A DNA stretch of 46,698 nt, taken from Acidobacteriota bacterium (GTDB lineage: Bacteria > Acidobacteriota > DATKUA01 > JAFGBY01). Location: positions 1-46,698 of the forward strand of contig JAFGBY010000096.1 of the NCBI GenBank assembly GCA_016932915.1. Reading direction: 5' to 3'. The first letter of the stretch is position 1. Each line of letters opens with the position of its first letter. A model generated the notes under the pieces. The model did no database searches and had not been told where the DNA came from. It worked only from the letters and a program-made list of their open reading frames with translations. Positions 33,712-41,718 of this stretch are shown in pieces. The position numbers were made by a program, and so were the translations under genes.

Positions 33712-34044
33712 TTATTCTGCTTTTTCTTCAGCAGTTTCTTTTTTAGCTGTTTTTGCCGGTTTTACTTCTTTACCGAGTTCTGCGGCCAGCTTGTTGTACG
33801 CTTTTGTTATTTTGCTTTTTAATCTGTCGGCTGTTTTAGTATGTAATACGCCGTGTTTTATGCCTTTATCGATTATCGCCAACGATTCGTTCAGCATAGA
33901 GGTTGCTGCTTCAAAATCTTTCTCAGCGATAGCTTTTCTGATTTTTTTAACCTGTGTGCGTACTTTTCCTTTGTTATCTCTGTTGATGAGTCTTCTTTTC
34001 TCATCGTGTCTCATTTTCTTCTTTGCTGATTTTTGATGCGGCAT
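33712..34044 (-). CDS. rpsT: Ribosomal protein S20
   Basis: S20 binds 16S rRNA in the small subunit. The N-terminus MPHQKSAKKKMRHDEKRR and the three-helix pattern (RTQVKKIRKAIAEKDFEAA, KGVLH-type motif as KGIKHGVLHTKTADRLKSKI) are diagnostic. At 110 residues it is longer than the usual ~85-90, because of a Lys/Glu/Ala-rich tail beyond about residue 88. A GGAGG ribosome site, a strong promoter and a terminator make it a single-gene unit at the end of the minus-strand block. Confidence 0.95.
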   Translation of the reverse strand: MPHQKSAKKKMRHDEKRRLINRDNKGKVRTQVKKIRKAIAEKDFEAATSMLNESLAIIDKGIKHGVLHTKTADRLKSKITKAYNKLAAELGKEVKPAKTAKKETAEEKAE

Positions 34045-34085
34045 CTAAATCCTCCGTTCTGCATTCAATATCAATACGAAAGCGC

Positions 34086-34114
34086 ATGATAGGAATTTTG
34101 TTCTTTTATGTCAA
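34086..34114 (-). promoter_or_regulatory. Strong sigma-70 promoter of rpsT
   Basis: On the minus strand TTGACA (34114-34109) and TATCAT (34091-34086) are separated by exactly 17 bases. This is the best consensus promoter in the window and lies about 40 bases before the rpsT start. Confidence 0.75.
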
Positions 34115-34158
34115 GAAAAAAGATTTATTACTTGAATGTTAAGCCTTACACGGTTTTG

Positions 34159-34563
34159 TCACCAGGTGCTGTAGATTGAACCATCCAGGGCTTTATCATC
34201 CGAGCCGGAATGTACGTCCCAAATACCGGGCTGTTCTTCTTCATCTACCTGGCTGAATTCAGCCATGATCGGCCTCCAGCTGCTGGATGAATTTGTGATG
34301 GGGTCAATCGGCATTTTCCTGAGGTATCCCTCGATTACAAGGTCATTAAATTCATAGGGATATTTACCCTTATCGGCATAATACTGGTCGATAACATCCC
34401 GCATATGGAAAAGGGAATCTTTTAAAACAGATTCTTTTGTTTTAATCAATGAATACCTGTAGCTTGGAACTGCCATCGAAGCAAGTATCCCGATGATTGA
34501 TAAAACAATGACCATTTCAAGCAGGGAAAAACCCCTTTGGCTTTTAATTATCTTTAAAAACAT
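34159..34563 (-). CDS. GspG-like type II pseudopilin
   Basis: This 134-residue protein has a prepilin leader cleaved at QRG|FSLLEMVIVLSIIGILA, with the invariant Glu at +5. A GspG-like C-terminal domain follows (DVIDQYYADKGKYPYEFNDLV, then GYLRKMPIDPIT, then GIWDVHSGSDDKALDG). Major pseudopilins of this group assemble the short periplasmic filament that works with the secretin. It is the last gene of the secretion operon, 3 bases after the other pseudopilin. There is no clear terminator before the rpsT promoter. Confidence 0.92.
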   Translation of the reverse strand: MFLKIIKSQRGFSLLEMVIVLSIIGILASMAVPSYRYSLIKTKESVLKDSLFHMRDVIDQYYADKGKYPYEFNDLVIEGYLRKMPIDPITNSSSSWRPIMAEFSQVDEEEQPGIWDVHSGSDDKALDGSIYSTW

Positions 34564-34566
34564 TTT

Positions 34567-35049
34567 TTACCAGTCCTTATATTCACTGCCATCAAGCGCT
34601 GTGCTGTTATAAAGCGAATAAACATCGAATACATTTTCTTCGCCCCATGAGGTTGAATCATAATCATCCTGCAGGGAACGAAATCCCCATTCCCGCTCAC
34701 CGGTAAATGGATTTTTTGGGATTCGCCTGAGTATTTTTATCTTCTTCTGTGTATCCTCTTTCAAAGGTATCCCCTCGACCAATATTTCAAGATTCGGCGG
34801 ATAACCCATTTCATCGAGTTTTGATTCGATCTTACCTTCATCCACAAGGTCTTTGTATTTATCTATCGCATCCCGCATGATCCGCAGAGCCCGCTGAAGT
34901 TCGATCTCTTTGGTGCGTTTTACAGTCATCCTGGCTACCGGTATCACCGCAACCGCGAGGATGGAGAGAATGACCGCCGCGATCATTAATTCTGCGACAG
35001 TTAATCCCGCTTTGCTGGAGATAAAGTTCTTGTGGAATCTTTTTATCAT
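34567..35049 (-). CDS. Second type II pseudopilin
   Basis: This 160-residue prepilin-like protein has the leader SSKAG|LTVAELMIAAVILSILAVA: Leu instead of Phe/Met at +1, but the key Glu at +5 is kept. The C-terminal part (DAIDKYKDLVDEGKI, RRIPKNPFTGEREWGFRS, FDVYSLYNSTALDGSEYKDW) resembles GspG but is longer. The shared ALDGS-Y-W ending in both pseudopilins suggests gene duplication. It is one base from the secretin gene and probably a minor or partner pseudopilin. Confidence 0.88.
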   Translation of the reverse strand: MIKRFHKNFISSKAGLTVAELMIAAVILSILAVAVIPVARMTVKRTKEIELQRALRIMRDAIDKYKDLVDEGKIESKLDEMGYPPNLEILVEGIPLKEDTQKKIKILRRIPKNPFTGEREWGFRSLQDDYDSTSWGEENVFDVYSLYNSTALDGSEYKDW

Positions 35050-35050
35050 T

Positions 35051-37375
35051 TTAGTCTATTTTTATTTCCGATGTCAGACATTCAACAGGGATATCCTCGG
35101 CTCGTGGATTCTTTACATTACATTTGCTGAAGGAAAGGTAAGTCAGGCCTTTTTCCTTCGCTTTAAAGCTGATCACCGCCAGGACGCCTGTGCCGTTTAC
35201 ACCTTCGACGGTCCCAAGGCGTGACAGACCCACACGTACTTCCCCTGTGGCATTGTTGATATTGTGCATGAAGCTGACCTGTTTACCATCCTGACCGAGG
35301 AATCCGCCTTCAGATATATTGATTACTTCAAGATATGCGGGGTCATACATCAGATAAAATGGGGTATGCGAGACATTCTCGGCATCCTGAATGACGATCT
35401 GTACACTGAACTGATTGTCGGCAATTGTGGAAACAAGTGCCGGCTGGATATTGATCTGCGCTGTTCCACCGCTGCTCAGCGGCGCAGTATCTTCCATTTG
35501 TTCATCTGGTTGCAGTTCCATATCTGAAGAAGGAATGGGAGGCCTCCTGTCTTCTATCGAAGGTCTTGGCCTGTCATCCCCACCTGTGGATTCCGGTATA
35601 TCTTCATCTTTTACCAGGGCGTCAATCTTTTCATTATCGATTACAACAGTCTGGTCTTCTCCTCCTTCGTCTTCCTTTTTCAGGATTTCTGCAAGTGAGA
35701 GGCCCAGTGAATTTTCGGTGCCAACCATTAAACTCTTCAAATCATCTGACGTTAACTCTGCCGAGCGGATGATATAAGGTGTTATAGTAATGATAGTATC
35801 CTGGGTCAAGGTCTTTGTATAATCATTTGAGAAGAGATTTCCAATTAACGGAATATCGCTCAACCCGGCTATACCTGTTATCGTCGTCTGGGTTTCTTCT
35901 TTAACAAGGCCGGCGATCATCTTGGTTTCACCGTCGTTTAGACGTATTACGGATTTAATCTGCTTGGTGCCGAATGTTGGAATACCATCTTCGTTTTCAT
36001 ATAGCTTAGTGCTGACCTCGATAGAAAGCGTCAATATCAACTCGAGCTGGTTATTGATTGTCGGCTCGAATTCGAGCTTAATACCGGTATCTTTATATGT
36101 GTATTGGTCCAGTGGTGTTACATTTCCACTCGCTGTTGTGTAATTATAAGTCGTGGACCTGACCGGTACTGCCTCACCAATATGCAGTGTAGACTTCTGT
36201 TTGTCGATCACGCTGATTCTCGGTTTGGCTATCAACTTTGTGTTGCTATCCTGCCGAAGGAAATTCATTGTCAGTGAAGGGACAGTGAGGAAGAGGTTCT
36301 GACTGCCAAGGTTTTTAAATTCAGCGAAACTAATATTGTTTGTGCCGAGTGTGTATGTTTCAGTTTCCGCATCGTATGTGGTCCCAAGTGTCGATTGTGT
36401 TACTGAAGAATCATCTCCCAGCAGCAGGCCGATGTTGTTCAGGTCATTTCTGCTGACTTCCAGTACTTCCACATCAAGGATGACTTCCGGCTGAGGCCGG
36501 TCAAGAATAGCTAGTAGTTTTTCCGCAGCTGCTATCAGCCCTGGGGAGCCCCGCAGTATTACCGCGTTGAGTTCATCGCTGTGTTGAAAACGGTTAAAAT
36601 TAAGCATGGTTCTGATGTACTCGCGTGCTGTCTTAGCAGCAAGATGTTCCAGGAAGAATACGCGGACGACCTGGCTTTCGTACTCCTTCCGCATCTGAGC
36701 AGTGTCAGGATAGATGAAAATACTAGTATCGTTAATGACTTTAATCGCATGGCGCTGCGCCATCGCGAATGTCTCAAGCGCCTCAAGGAAAGATACATCT
36801 TTTACCGTAAAACTTGTAAGGTTATTTTTTATGGTATCTTCGAAGAATACATTAACTCCGGCAAGCTTGCCCATTGCGACATATATTTCTTTAACCCGGC
36901 GATCATTGAAATCCAGCGTTATTAGTTTTGGCGATTGAATTTTAAGTTCAGGTACGCCGCTGGTCGTCAGCTGTCTGAGTTCATCTCGACGTTTTTTCCT
37001 CTCGGATTCTATTTTTTTCCTGTATTGATCCCTGCTCTGTTTGTATTGAAATTTAGCGTTCTCGTTTTCCGGATCAAGGTCTATTGCCAGCTTGAACTCA
37101 TTGAAAGATTCTATTTCTTTCTCCTGCTTGAACAGGTGCAGCGCCAGATTCAAATGAGCCCTTGATGCTTTTTTCCTTACATTATCCAGCCGGAGGCGGT
37201 ATGCAACGTTATCAGGATCGTGTTTAAGGGCTACCATATAATTAAAAATGGCATCATCCCAATTCTGATTATTTTCCGCTTCTATACCGTCTTTAAATGC
37301 CTTTTTTGCGGCGCATCCTGCCAGTAGCAATAAAATCATGGCAGCTAAGGTAACTTTTACGATACTTGAACGCAT
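35051..37375 (-). CDS. Secretin with TPR and C-terminal cohesin-like domain
   Basis: This 774-residue outer-membrane channel starts with a lipoprotein signal (LLLLAGC, Cys at about 21). TPR-like repeats follow at about 25-115 and a charged helix at about 115-135. N0/STN-type (about 150-230) and N1-type (about 235-300) domains precede the secretin core (about 305-555: VILDVEVLEVSR, IRLNDGETKMIAGLV, GLSDIPLIGNLF, then ITITPYII). An acidic, Pro-rich linker and a cohesin-like beta domain (about 640-774: AQINIQPALVSTIADNQFSV, FYLMYDPAYLEVINI, LAVISFKAKEKG) finish it. Cohesin modules bind dockerins or carbohydrate-linked partners, so the fusion may tether cargo at the pore. Confidence 0.9.
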   Translation of the reverse strand: MRSSIVKVTLAAMILLLLAGCAAKKAFKDGIEAENNQNWDDAIFNYMVALKHDPDNVAYRLRLDNVRKKASRAHLNLALHLFKQEKEIESFNEFKLAIDLDPENENAKFQYKQSRDQYRKKIESERKKRRDELRQLTTSGVPELKIQSPKLITLDFNDRRVKEIYVAMGKLAGVNVFFEDTIKNNLTSFTVKDVSFLEALETFAMAQRHAIKVINDTSIFIYPDTAQMRKEYESQVVRVFFLEHLAAKTAREYIRTMLNFNRFQHSDELNAVILRGSPGLIAAAEKLLAILDRPQPEVILDVEVLEVSRNDLNNIGLLLGDDSSVTQSTLGTTYDAETETYTLGTNNISFAEFKNLGSQNLFLTVPSLTMNFLRQDSNTKLIAKPRISVIDKQKSTLHIGEAVPVRSTTYNYTTASGNVTPLDQYTYKDTGIKLEFEPTINNQLELILTLSIEVSTKLYENEDGIPTFGTKQIKSVIRLNDGETKMIAGLVKEETQTTITGIAGLSDIPLIGNLFSNDYTKTLTQDTIITITPYIIRSAELTSDDLKSLMVGTENSLGLSLAEILKKEDEGGEDQTVVIDNEKIDALVKDEDIPESTGGDDRPRPSIEDRRPPIPSSDMELQPDEQMEDTAPLSSGGTAQINIQPALVSTIADNQFSVQIVIQDAENVSHTPFYLMYDPAYLEVINISEGGFLGQDGKQVSFMHNINNATGEVRVGLSRLGTVEGVNGTGVLAVISFKAKEKGLTYLSFSKCNVKNPRAEDIPVECLTSEIKID

Positions 37376-37385
37376 ATTTGTCTTC

Positions 37386-37964
37386 CTATTTCTTTCTTGA
37401 AATTTCTATTAATTCCTGGTTTACCGTGTTTTTAAGTACGATTTTTTTCTTCGTGATTTCCTCAACCTTATACTGTTTACTAAGGAAATACATACCGTTG
37501 CAAATTACATGAATCTTGTTGTCGCTTATACCCTGGATTATGGCAATATCCTTACCATCCGTCTGGGCGTAACCGACATAATCAAAAGGTGACCTTGGTT
37601 TGATGATTTCCGGCTGTTGGATGATCGGCGGTTTGTTTTCCTGGACAAGAGTTTTAGGTTTAACTATTTCAGGAGTTGTTTCTTTCTTGGCAAAATCACC
37701 GTATTTAAAAATATTTCTACTGATTGAACTGTCATAAGTATAAGAACGGCTTTTTAAGAGGTCGAGATTTATAATTGATAACTTTTCATCCTTTATTATT
37801 CCGTGTGCTCTTTGTTTCTGTTGTTCAATGAGCTCTTCACGAGGGCTGTCTCCCTTTTCATAAAGATTTCTTGGATCTTTGGATAAATTGTAAATAAGCG
37901 ATATAACGAATATAACAAAAAGCGATATCGCTAATAAGGTTTTGCTTTTTTCAGTAATTGCCAT
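37386..37964 (-). CDS. PilP/GspC-like inner-membrane protein
   Basis: This 192-residue protein has one N-terminal membrane helix (LLAISLFVIFVISLIYN, about 9-25). A linker with SRNIFKYG and many Pro/Lys/Ile follows, then a small beta domain (about 130-190: FDYVGYAQTDGKDIAIIQG, then EEITKKKIVLKN) resembling the GspC homology region or PilP. These domains contact the secretin N0 domain. The identification depends largely on size, layout and position between the PilO-like and secretin genes. Confidence 0.72.
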   Translation of the reverse strand: MAITEKSKTLLAISLFVIFVISLIYNLSKDPRNLYEKGDSPREELIEQQKQRAHGIIKDEKLSIINLDLLKSRSYTYDSSISRNIFKYGDFAKKETTPEIVKPKTLVQENKPPIIQQPEIIKPRSPFDYVGYAQTDGKDIAIIQGISDNKIHVICNGMYFLSKQYKVEEITKKKIVLKNTVNQELIEISRKK

Positions 37965-38510
37965 CTATGAATCCGCCTTTTTAAAATAGGTTGTGAGGGC
38001 TATTCTAAGATTTAAGTTATCGTCAGCCGCGGAGCTTGTCAACATAAGCTGTTCTATAACAAAGAAATGTTCCGAACGCTCAAGATTACTGATAAAATAC
38101 CGGATTCCACGGTAATCACCGTTAATCGAAAACTGTATCTTGATTTTCTCATAATTGTCATCGGTGATTTTTACGGTTGTATAATTAGTTTGCGTCCTCT
38201 CCAGCCTGAACCTGTAACAAAGGCCGTCTAGGGTTTTAAGTATCTTCTCTATTTTTTCTGATCGGTTTCCTATTATTTCATCATTAAAGACTGAAATCTG
38301 TTCTCCACTCATTCCCAGGGATTGTAATTCTCTTTTTAACTTCCGGTTTTCGGATGAAATCTTCGTGATATCACTTCGCAGGTCGGTAATCTCTGTTGAT
38401 AGGCCGGAAACACTCGATTGTTTAGGAGATACCATAAAAAAGAATACAAGAAGGTTGATTATAACAAACGCTGCTGCTATGTAGATTGTATATATGAGTT
38501 TCTTATTCAT
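37965..38510 (-). CDS. PilO/GspM-like protein
   Basis: This 181-residue protein has one N-terminal membrane helix (about 6-26) and a coiled-coil region (about 35-65, LSTEITDLRSDITKISSENRKL). A ferredoxin-like periplasmic domain follows (about 90-175, ending in FFVIEQLMLTSS and LRIALTTYFKK). This is the PilO/GspM layout, forming the inner-membrane platform with the PilN-like partner. The gene overlaps the PilN-like gene by 8 bases and abuts the next without a gap. Confidence 0.8.
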   Translation of the reverse strand: MNKKLIYTIYIAAAFVIINLLVFFFMVSPKQSSVSGLSTEITDLRSDITKISSENRKLKRELQSLGMSGEQISVFNDEIIGNRSEKIEKILKTLDGLCYRFRLERTQTNYTTVKITDDNYEKIKIQFSINGDYRGIRYFISNLERSEHFFVIEQLMLTSSAADDNLNLRIALTTYFKKADS

Positions 38511-39099
38511 TCAGCGCCTCCTCCTTCTTTTCGGATTTATGCGCTGTGTACTTCACGGAGAAATCCGATTCTATTTCGGTAGCTCCTTTATCTTTTACCT
38601 GTGATTCAGACATCGGCATTATTTCAGTGAACACTTTTGATTTATTCAGGTTCTTGATGAAAGCGAGAATTCCTTCGTATTCCCTTGTTTTTATTCCTAT
38701 TTTGATTCTCACTTCGTTTTTTTCTGTAATTGGGTTGATGGACTTAACGATGACATTGTCCGGTATAACTTTTTCGAGGTCATTCAGTAAGCCTGTCCAG
38801 CTAAACATTCGCATATCAATCATTGCATTTATCACATCCGCGTTTGCTGTTATTTTTGAACGGTCAAATTTGCTGATCTCGTTCTTCAGGTTTTCGCTCT
38901 CTTTTATTAACTTTTCTTTTTTGTCTTCGAGGAATGAAGTCTGGGGTGAAAGTTCCTCACGTTGTGATACATAACCTAAGTAGCCGCTAATGTTAATAAA
39001 TGTAAAAATAACTGCAATGAGTAACAAAGCTCCGAGGAGATAGTAATACTTTTTCGGATCAACAAACGGCCTGGTGGAATAGTTGAAATCAAGCATCAT
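38503..39099 (-). CDS. PilN-like protein
   Basis: This 198-residue protein starts with MMLDFNYSTRPF, similar to PilN N-termini that dock on PilM. One membrane helix (about 20-38, YYLLGALLLIAVIFTFINI), a coiled coil (about 45-80) and a periplasmic domain (about 95-180: WTGLLNDLEKVIPDNVIVKSI, then GILAFIKNLNKSKVF) follow. WTGLLNDLEKVIP is very typical of PilN/GspL C-domains. It overlaps the PilM-like gene by 4 bases. Confidence 0.83.
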   Translation of the reverse strand: MMLDFNYSTRPFVDPKKYYYLLGALLLIAVIFTFINISGYLGYVSQREELSPQTSFLEDKKEKLIKESENLKNEISKFDRSKITANADVINAMIDMRMFSWTGLLNDLEKVIPDNVIVKSINPITEKNEVRIKIGIKTREYEGILAFIKNLNKSKVFTEIMPMSESQVKDKGATEIESDFSVKYTAHKSEKKEEALNE

Positions 39100-40019
39100 A
39101 GGTAACTCCTCATCGAAGCGGCAACCGCGCCTAGGTATGATGGACGTTCTGGTCTCCTCTCATAGAAATTAATATCAGGAAGAATACGTCCATAATCGGC
39201 TTTTAAAATTTCAATATCATGATCCTCAATATTTATTTTCAGTTTTGATATATCATCAGTTGATTCAAGTATGATAACTGTAGGTGTTATTTTGCCCGAT
39301 AACCGATCGAACCAGTACATTACTGATTGTCGGATTTCGCGTTCTATCAGGGCTGTTCTGTTCTGTGCAGGTAGTGTTTTACTACGGTAAAGAAGGTATT
39401 CAGAATCATTTTCCAACAGAATGCTCATGTAATTATCACCGACTGAAAGATATAGCCGTGGGCTTTTATTATGGGATTCTAATGCATTGTAAAGGTTTAT
39501 CAGGTTATTTGATTTAATGTCTATCAACCCAAGGTCCAATCCGAGCTCTGCAAAAATCTCCTGGTATTGTTCTATAACCGGTTTATACATCACGCCAACC
39601 TGAAAATTATGTTTTCCCTCTGTGTTCTGGGCCCACTGGTAAGAAACCTGTGCCGAATCTATTTCGAAAGGTATTATCTTTTTCAATTTAAACTTGATAA
39701 GGTTTTCAAGGTCCACGCCTTTTGATGGCAGGTCATCAAAATCGAATATAAATAACCTGCTGACAGAATCGGGCAGAATTAGAGAAATCCTTTTCGATCT
39801 CACGTCGAGCTTCTTTAACGAGTATGTAATTGACTGCTTGAGAGTATCTGGTGAAGTAATATTGCGGACAGTGAATTCAGGGTGAAAAAGGTCTTCGGAG
39901 AATTCCTGTGTGTATACCTGCGCCAGGTTTTTCCTGGGGATATATGTCGCCAGTGAAAGGCCCTCGTTGTTCAGCGCTATAGCAGTTTTTGGATATTGTC
40001 TTTTAAAATCTAGTTTCAT
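39096..40019 (-). CDS. PilM/GspL-like actin-fold protein
   Basis: This 307-residue cytoplasmic protein has a PilM-like layout: LPDSVSRLFIFDFDDLP (about 82-98), LIKFKLKKIIPFEIDSAQVSYQ (about 107-128) and QEIFAELGLDLGLIDIKSNNLINL. The C-terminal ESTDDISKL and GAVAASMR segments also fit. The N-terminal phosphate loop of actin-like ATPases is degenerate, which suggests a scaffold more than an enzyme. It links the ATPase to the PilN-like protein. Its start overlaps the stop of the ATPase gene by 4 bases. Confidence 0.82.
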   Translation of the reverse strand: MKLDFKRQYPKTAIALNNEGLSLATYIPRKNLAQVYTQEFSEDLFHPEFTVRNITSPDTLKQSITYSLKKLDVRSKRISLILPDSVSRLFIFDFDDLPSKGVDLENLIKFKLKKIIPFEIDSAQVSYQWAQNTEGKHNFQVGVMYKPVIEQYQEIFAELGLDLGLIDIKSNNLINLYNALESHNKSPRLYLSVGDNYMSILLENDSEYLLYRSKTLPAQNRTALIEREIRQSVMYWFDRLSGKITPTVIILESTDDISKLKINIEDHDIEILKADYGRILPDINFYERRPERPSYLGAVAASMRSYL

Positions 40020-41650
40020 AAGTTCTTATATACCACGAAAGTAACTTTGTTTATTTCTTCAAGCGAGGTCATGCCGGATATGACTTTCTTTACAGCTGAT
40101 GTGCGTAATTCGCTCATACCTTCTTTTATAGCTTCTTTGCGTATTTCTGCACTGGGTTTTTTCTCAATTATCATTTCCCGCAATTTGTCGCTCATAACCA
40201 TTATTTCAGCGATAACGGTTCTTCCAGTGTAACCGGTCCCGCCGCATTCGATGCACCCTTCGGCACGATAAAACGGATAATCTTGATATTTACTGTAATT
40301 AATGCCGTTTTCCTTGGCAATTTTCTGAGTTATTGAATATTTATGTTTACATTTGCATAGTACCCTGACAAGCCTTTGCGCGAGGACGCAATTGAGGGCT
40401 GATACGAAGTTATAGGTTTCAACCTTCATGTTGAGGAATCTGCCGATAACATCTACAACGTTATTCGCATGCACGGTTGTAAAAACCAGGTGTCCGGTAA
40501 GGGCTGACTGTATAGCTATGGCTGCTGTTTCTTCATCTCTAATTTCACCGACCATGATTTTATCCGGGTCATGCCTGAGGATCGACCGCAATCCCCTTGA
40601 GAAAGTTAGTCCTTTCTTTTCATTAACCGGAACTTGTGTGATGCCGTCGATCTGGTATTCAACGGGGTCTTCGATAGTGATAATCTTGTCCTCTTCACTC
40701 CTGATTTCACTGAGAGCAGCATAAAGAGTGGTCGTTTTCCCCGAACCTGTAGGGCCTGTGACGAGGAACATCCCATAAGGTTCAGAGATAAATTTATGAA
40801 TAATTGCCAGGTCATGTTTTTCGAAACCGAGTATTTCGAGGTTCAAGTTTTTAAACTTTTTATTTATCAACTCCTTGTCAAGGATTCTTAGTACTGCATC
40901 CTCGCCATGGATATTCGGCATTATCGAGACCCTGAAGTCGACATTTCTCTTCTTGAATTTCATTTGGAAGCGGCCGTCCTGGGGTACACGTTTTTCGGTG
41001 ATATCGAGGTCGGACATTACCTTGATCCTGGATATGATCGTTGAATGATGTTTTTTGTCGATCGGGTCCATAGCAGGGTAGAGAATGCCGTCCACTCTGT
41101 ACTTGATCAGGACTTCCTTTTCCCTGGTCTCGATATGTATATCACTTGCACGCCGCTGTATAGCATTGAATATTGTGCTGTCGATGAGTTTAATCATCGG
41201 GCTGGATTCTTCTTCACCGCCCGGTATCAGAGAAATCTCTTCATCATCACCTTCAATGGTTTTTAATTTGAAGTCCTCTGTAGCTTCTTCAAGGATCCTC
41301 TGAGATGATTCACTTTTTTTCAGTATTTCCTGTATTGCCGAAGGGGTGGCAACTGAGACTGAGATCACTTTTCCCAGTATAACTTCCAATTCATCGATGA
41401 CCCTGAGATCAGATGGATCGGACATGGCAATAGTGATAATATCATTCTGCTGGCCCAGGGGGATGAAATTATACTTGAACATCAAGTCGACTGGTATCAT
41501 TTGAAACAGCGAAGAATCGACTTTATACTTTTCCAGGTTGACATACTGGAGTGAATACCGCGCCGATAAGGCCTTTGCCTCCTCGATCTCATCAAGCGCT
41601 TCATTATTATTAAAACTTCTGAACTTTATTATATCCTTGTTTTTGTTCAT
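40016..41650 (-). CDS. gspE: GspE/PilB-type secretion ATPase
   Basis: This 544-residue hexameric ATPase powers pseudopilus assembly. It has an N-terminal MshEN/T2SSE_N domain (about 20-115: IPLGQQNDIITIAMSDPSD) without the RLGxxL-type motif that binds c-di-GMP in MshE. The catalytic domain has Walker A VTGPTGSGKTTTLYAAL (about 299-315), the Asp box ITIEDPVEYQI, Walker B DKIMVGEIRDEETA and the His box TGHLVFTTVHANN. Zinc-type cysteines are in CKCK and CIECGGTGYTGR (about 455-500). It lies 68 bases downstream of gspF and overlaps the PilM-like gene by 4 bases. Confidence 0.95.
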   Translation of the reverse strand: MNKNKDIIKFRSFNNNEALDEIEEAKALSARYSLQYVNLEKYKVDSSLFQMIPVDLMFKYNFIPLGQQNDIITIAMSDPSDLRVIDELEVILGKVISVSVATPSAIQEILKKSESSQRILEEATEDFKLKTIEGDDEEISLIPGGEEESSPMIKLIDSTIFNAIQRRASDIHIETREKEVLIKYRVDGILYPAMDPIDKKHHSTIISRIKVMSDLDITEKRVPQDGRFQMKFKKRNVDFRVSIMPNIHGEDAVLRILDKELINKKFKNLNLEILGFEKHDLAIIHKFISEPYGMFLVTGPTGSGKTTTLYAALSEIRSEEDKIITIEDPVEYQIDGITQVPVNEKKGLTFSRGLRSILRHDPDKIMVGEIRDEETAAIAIQSALTGHLVFTTVHANNVVDVIGRFLNMKVETYNFVSALNCVLAQRLVRVLCKCKHKYSITQKIAKENGINYSKYQDYPFYRAEGCIECGGTGYTGRTVIAEIMVMSDKLREMIIEKKPSAEIRKEAIKEGMSELRTSAVKKVISGMTSLEEINKVTFVVYKNL

Positions 41651-41718
41651 CTATTTGCACCGAACCTATGATATGTCTATATAATTCAATAATTTACAGT
41701 CTCAGTTAATCCTCTTCA

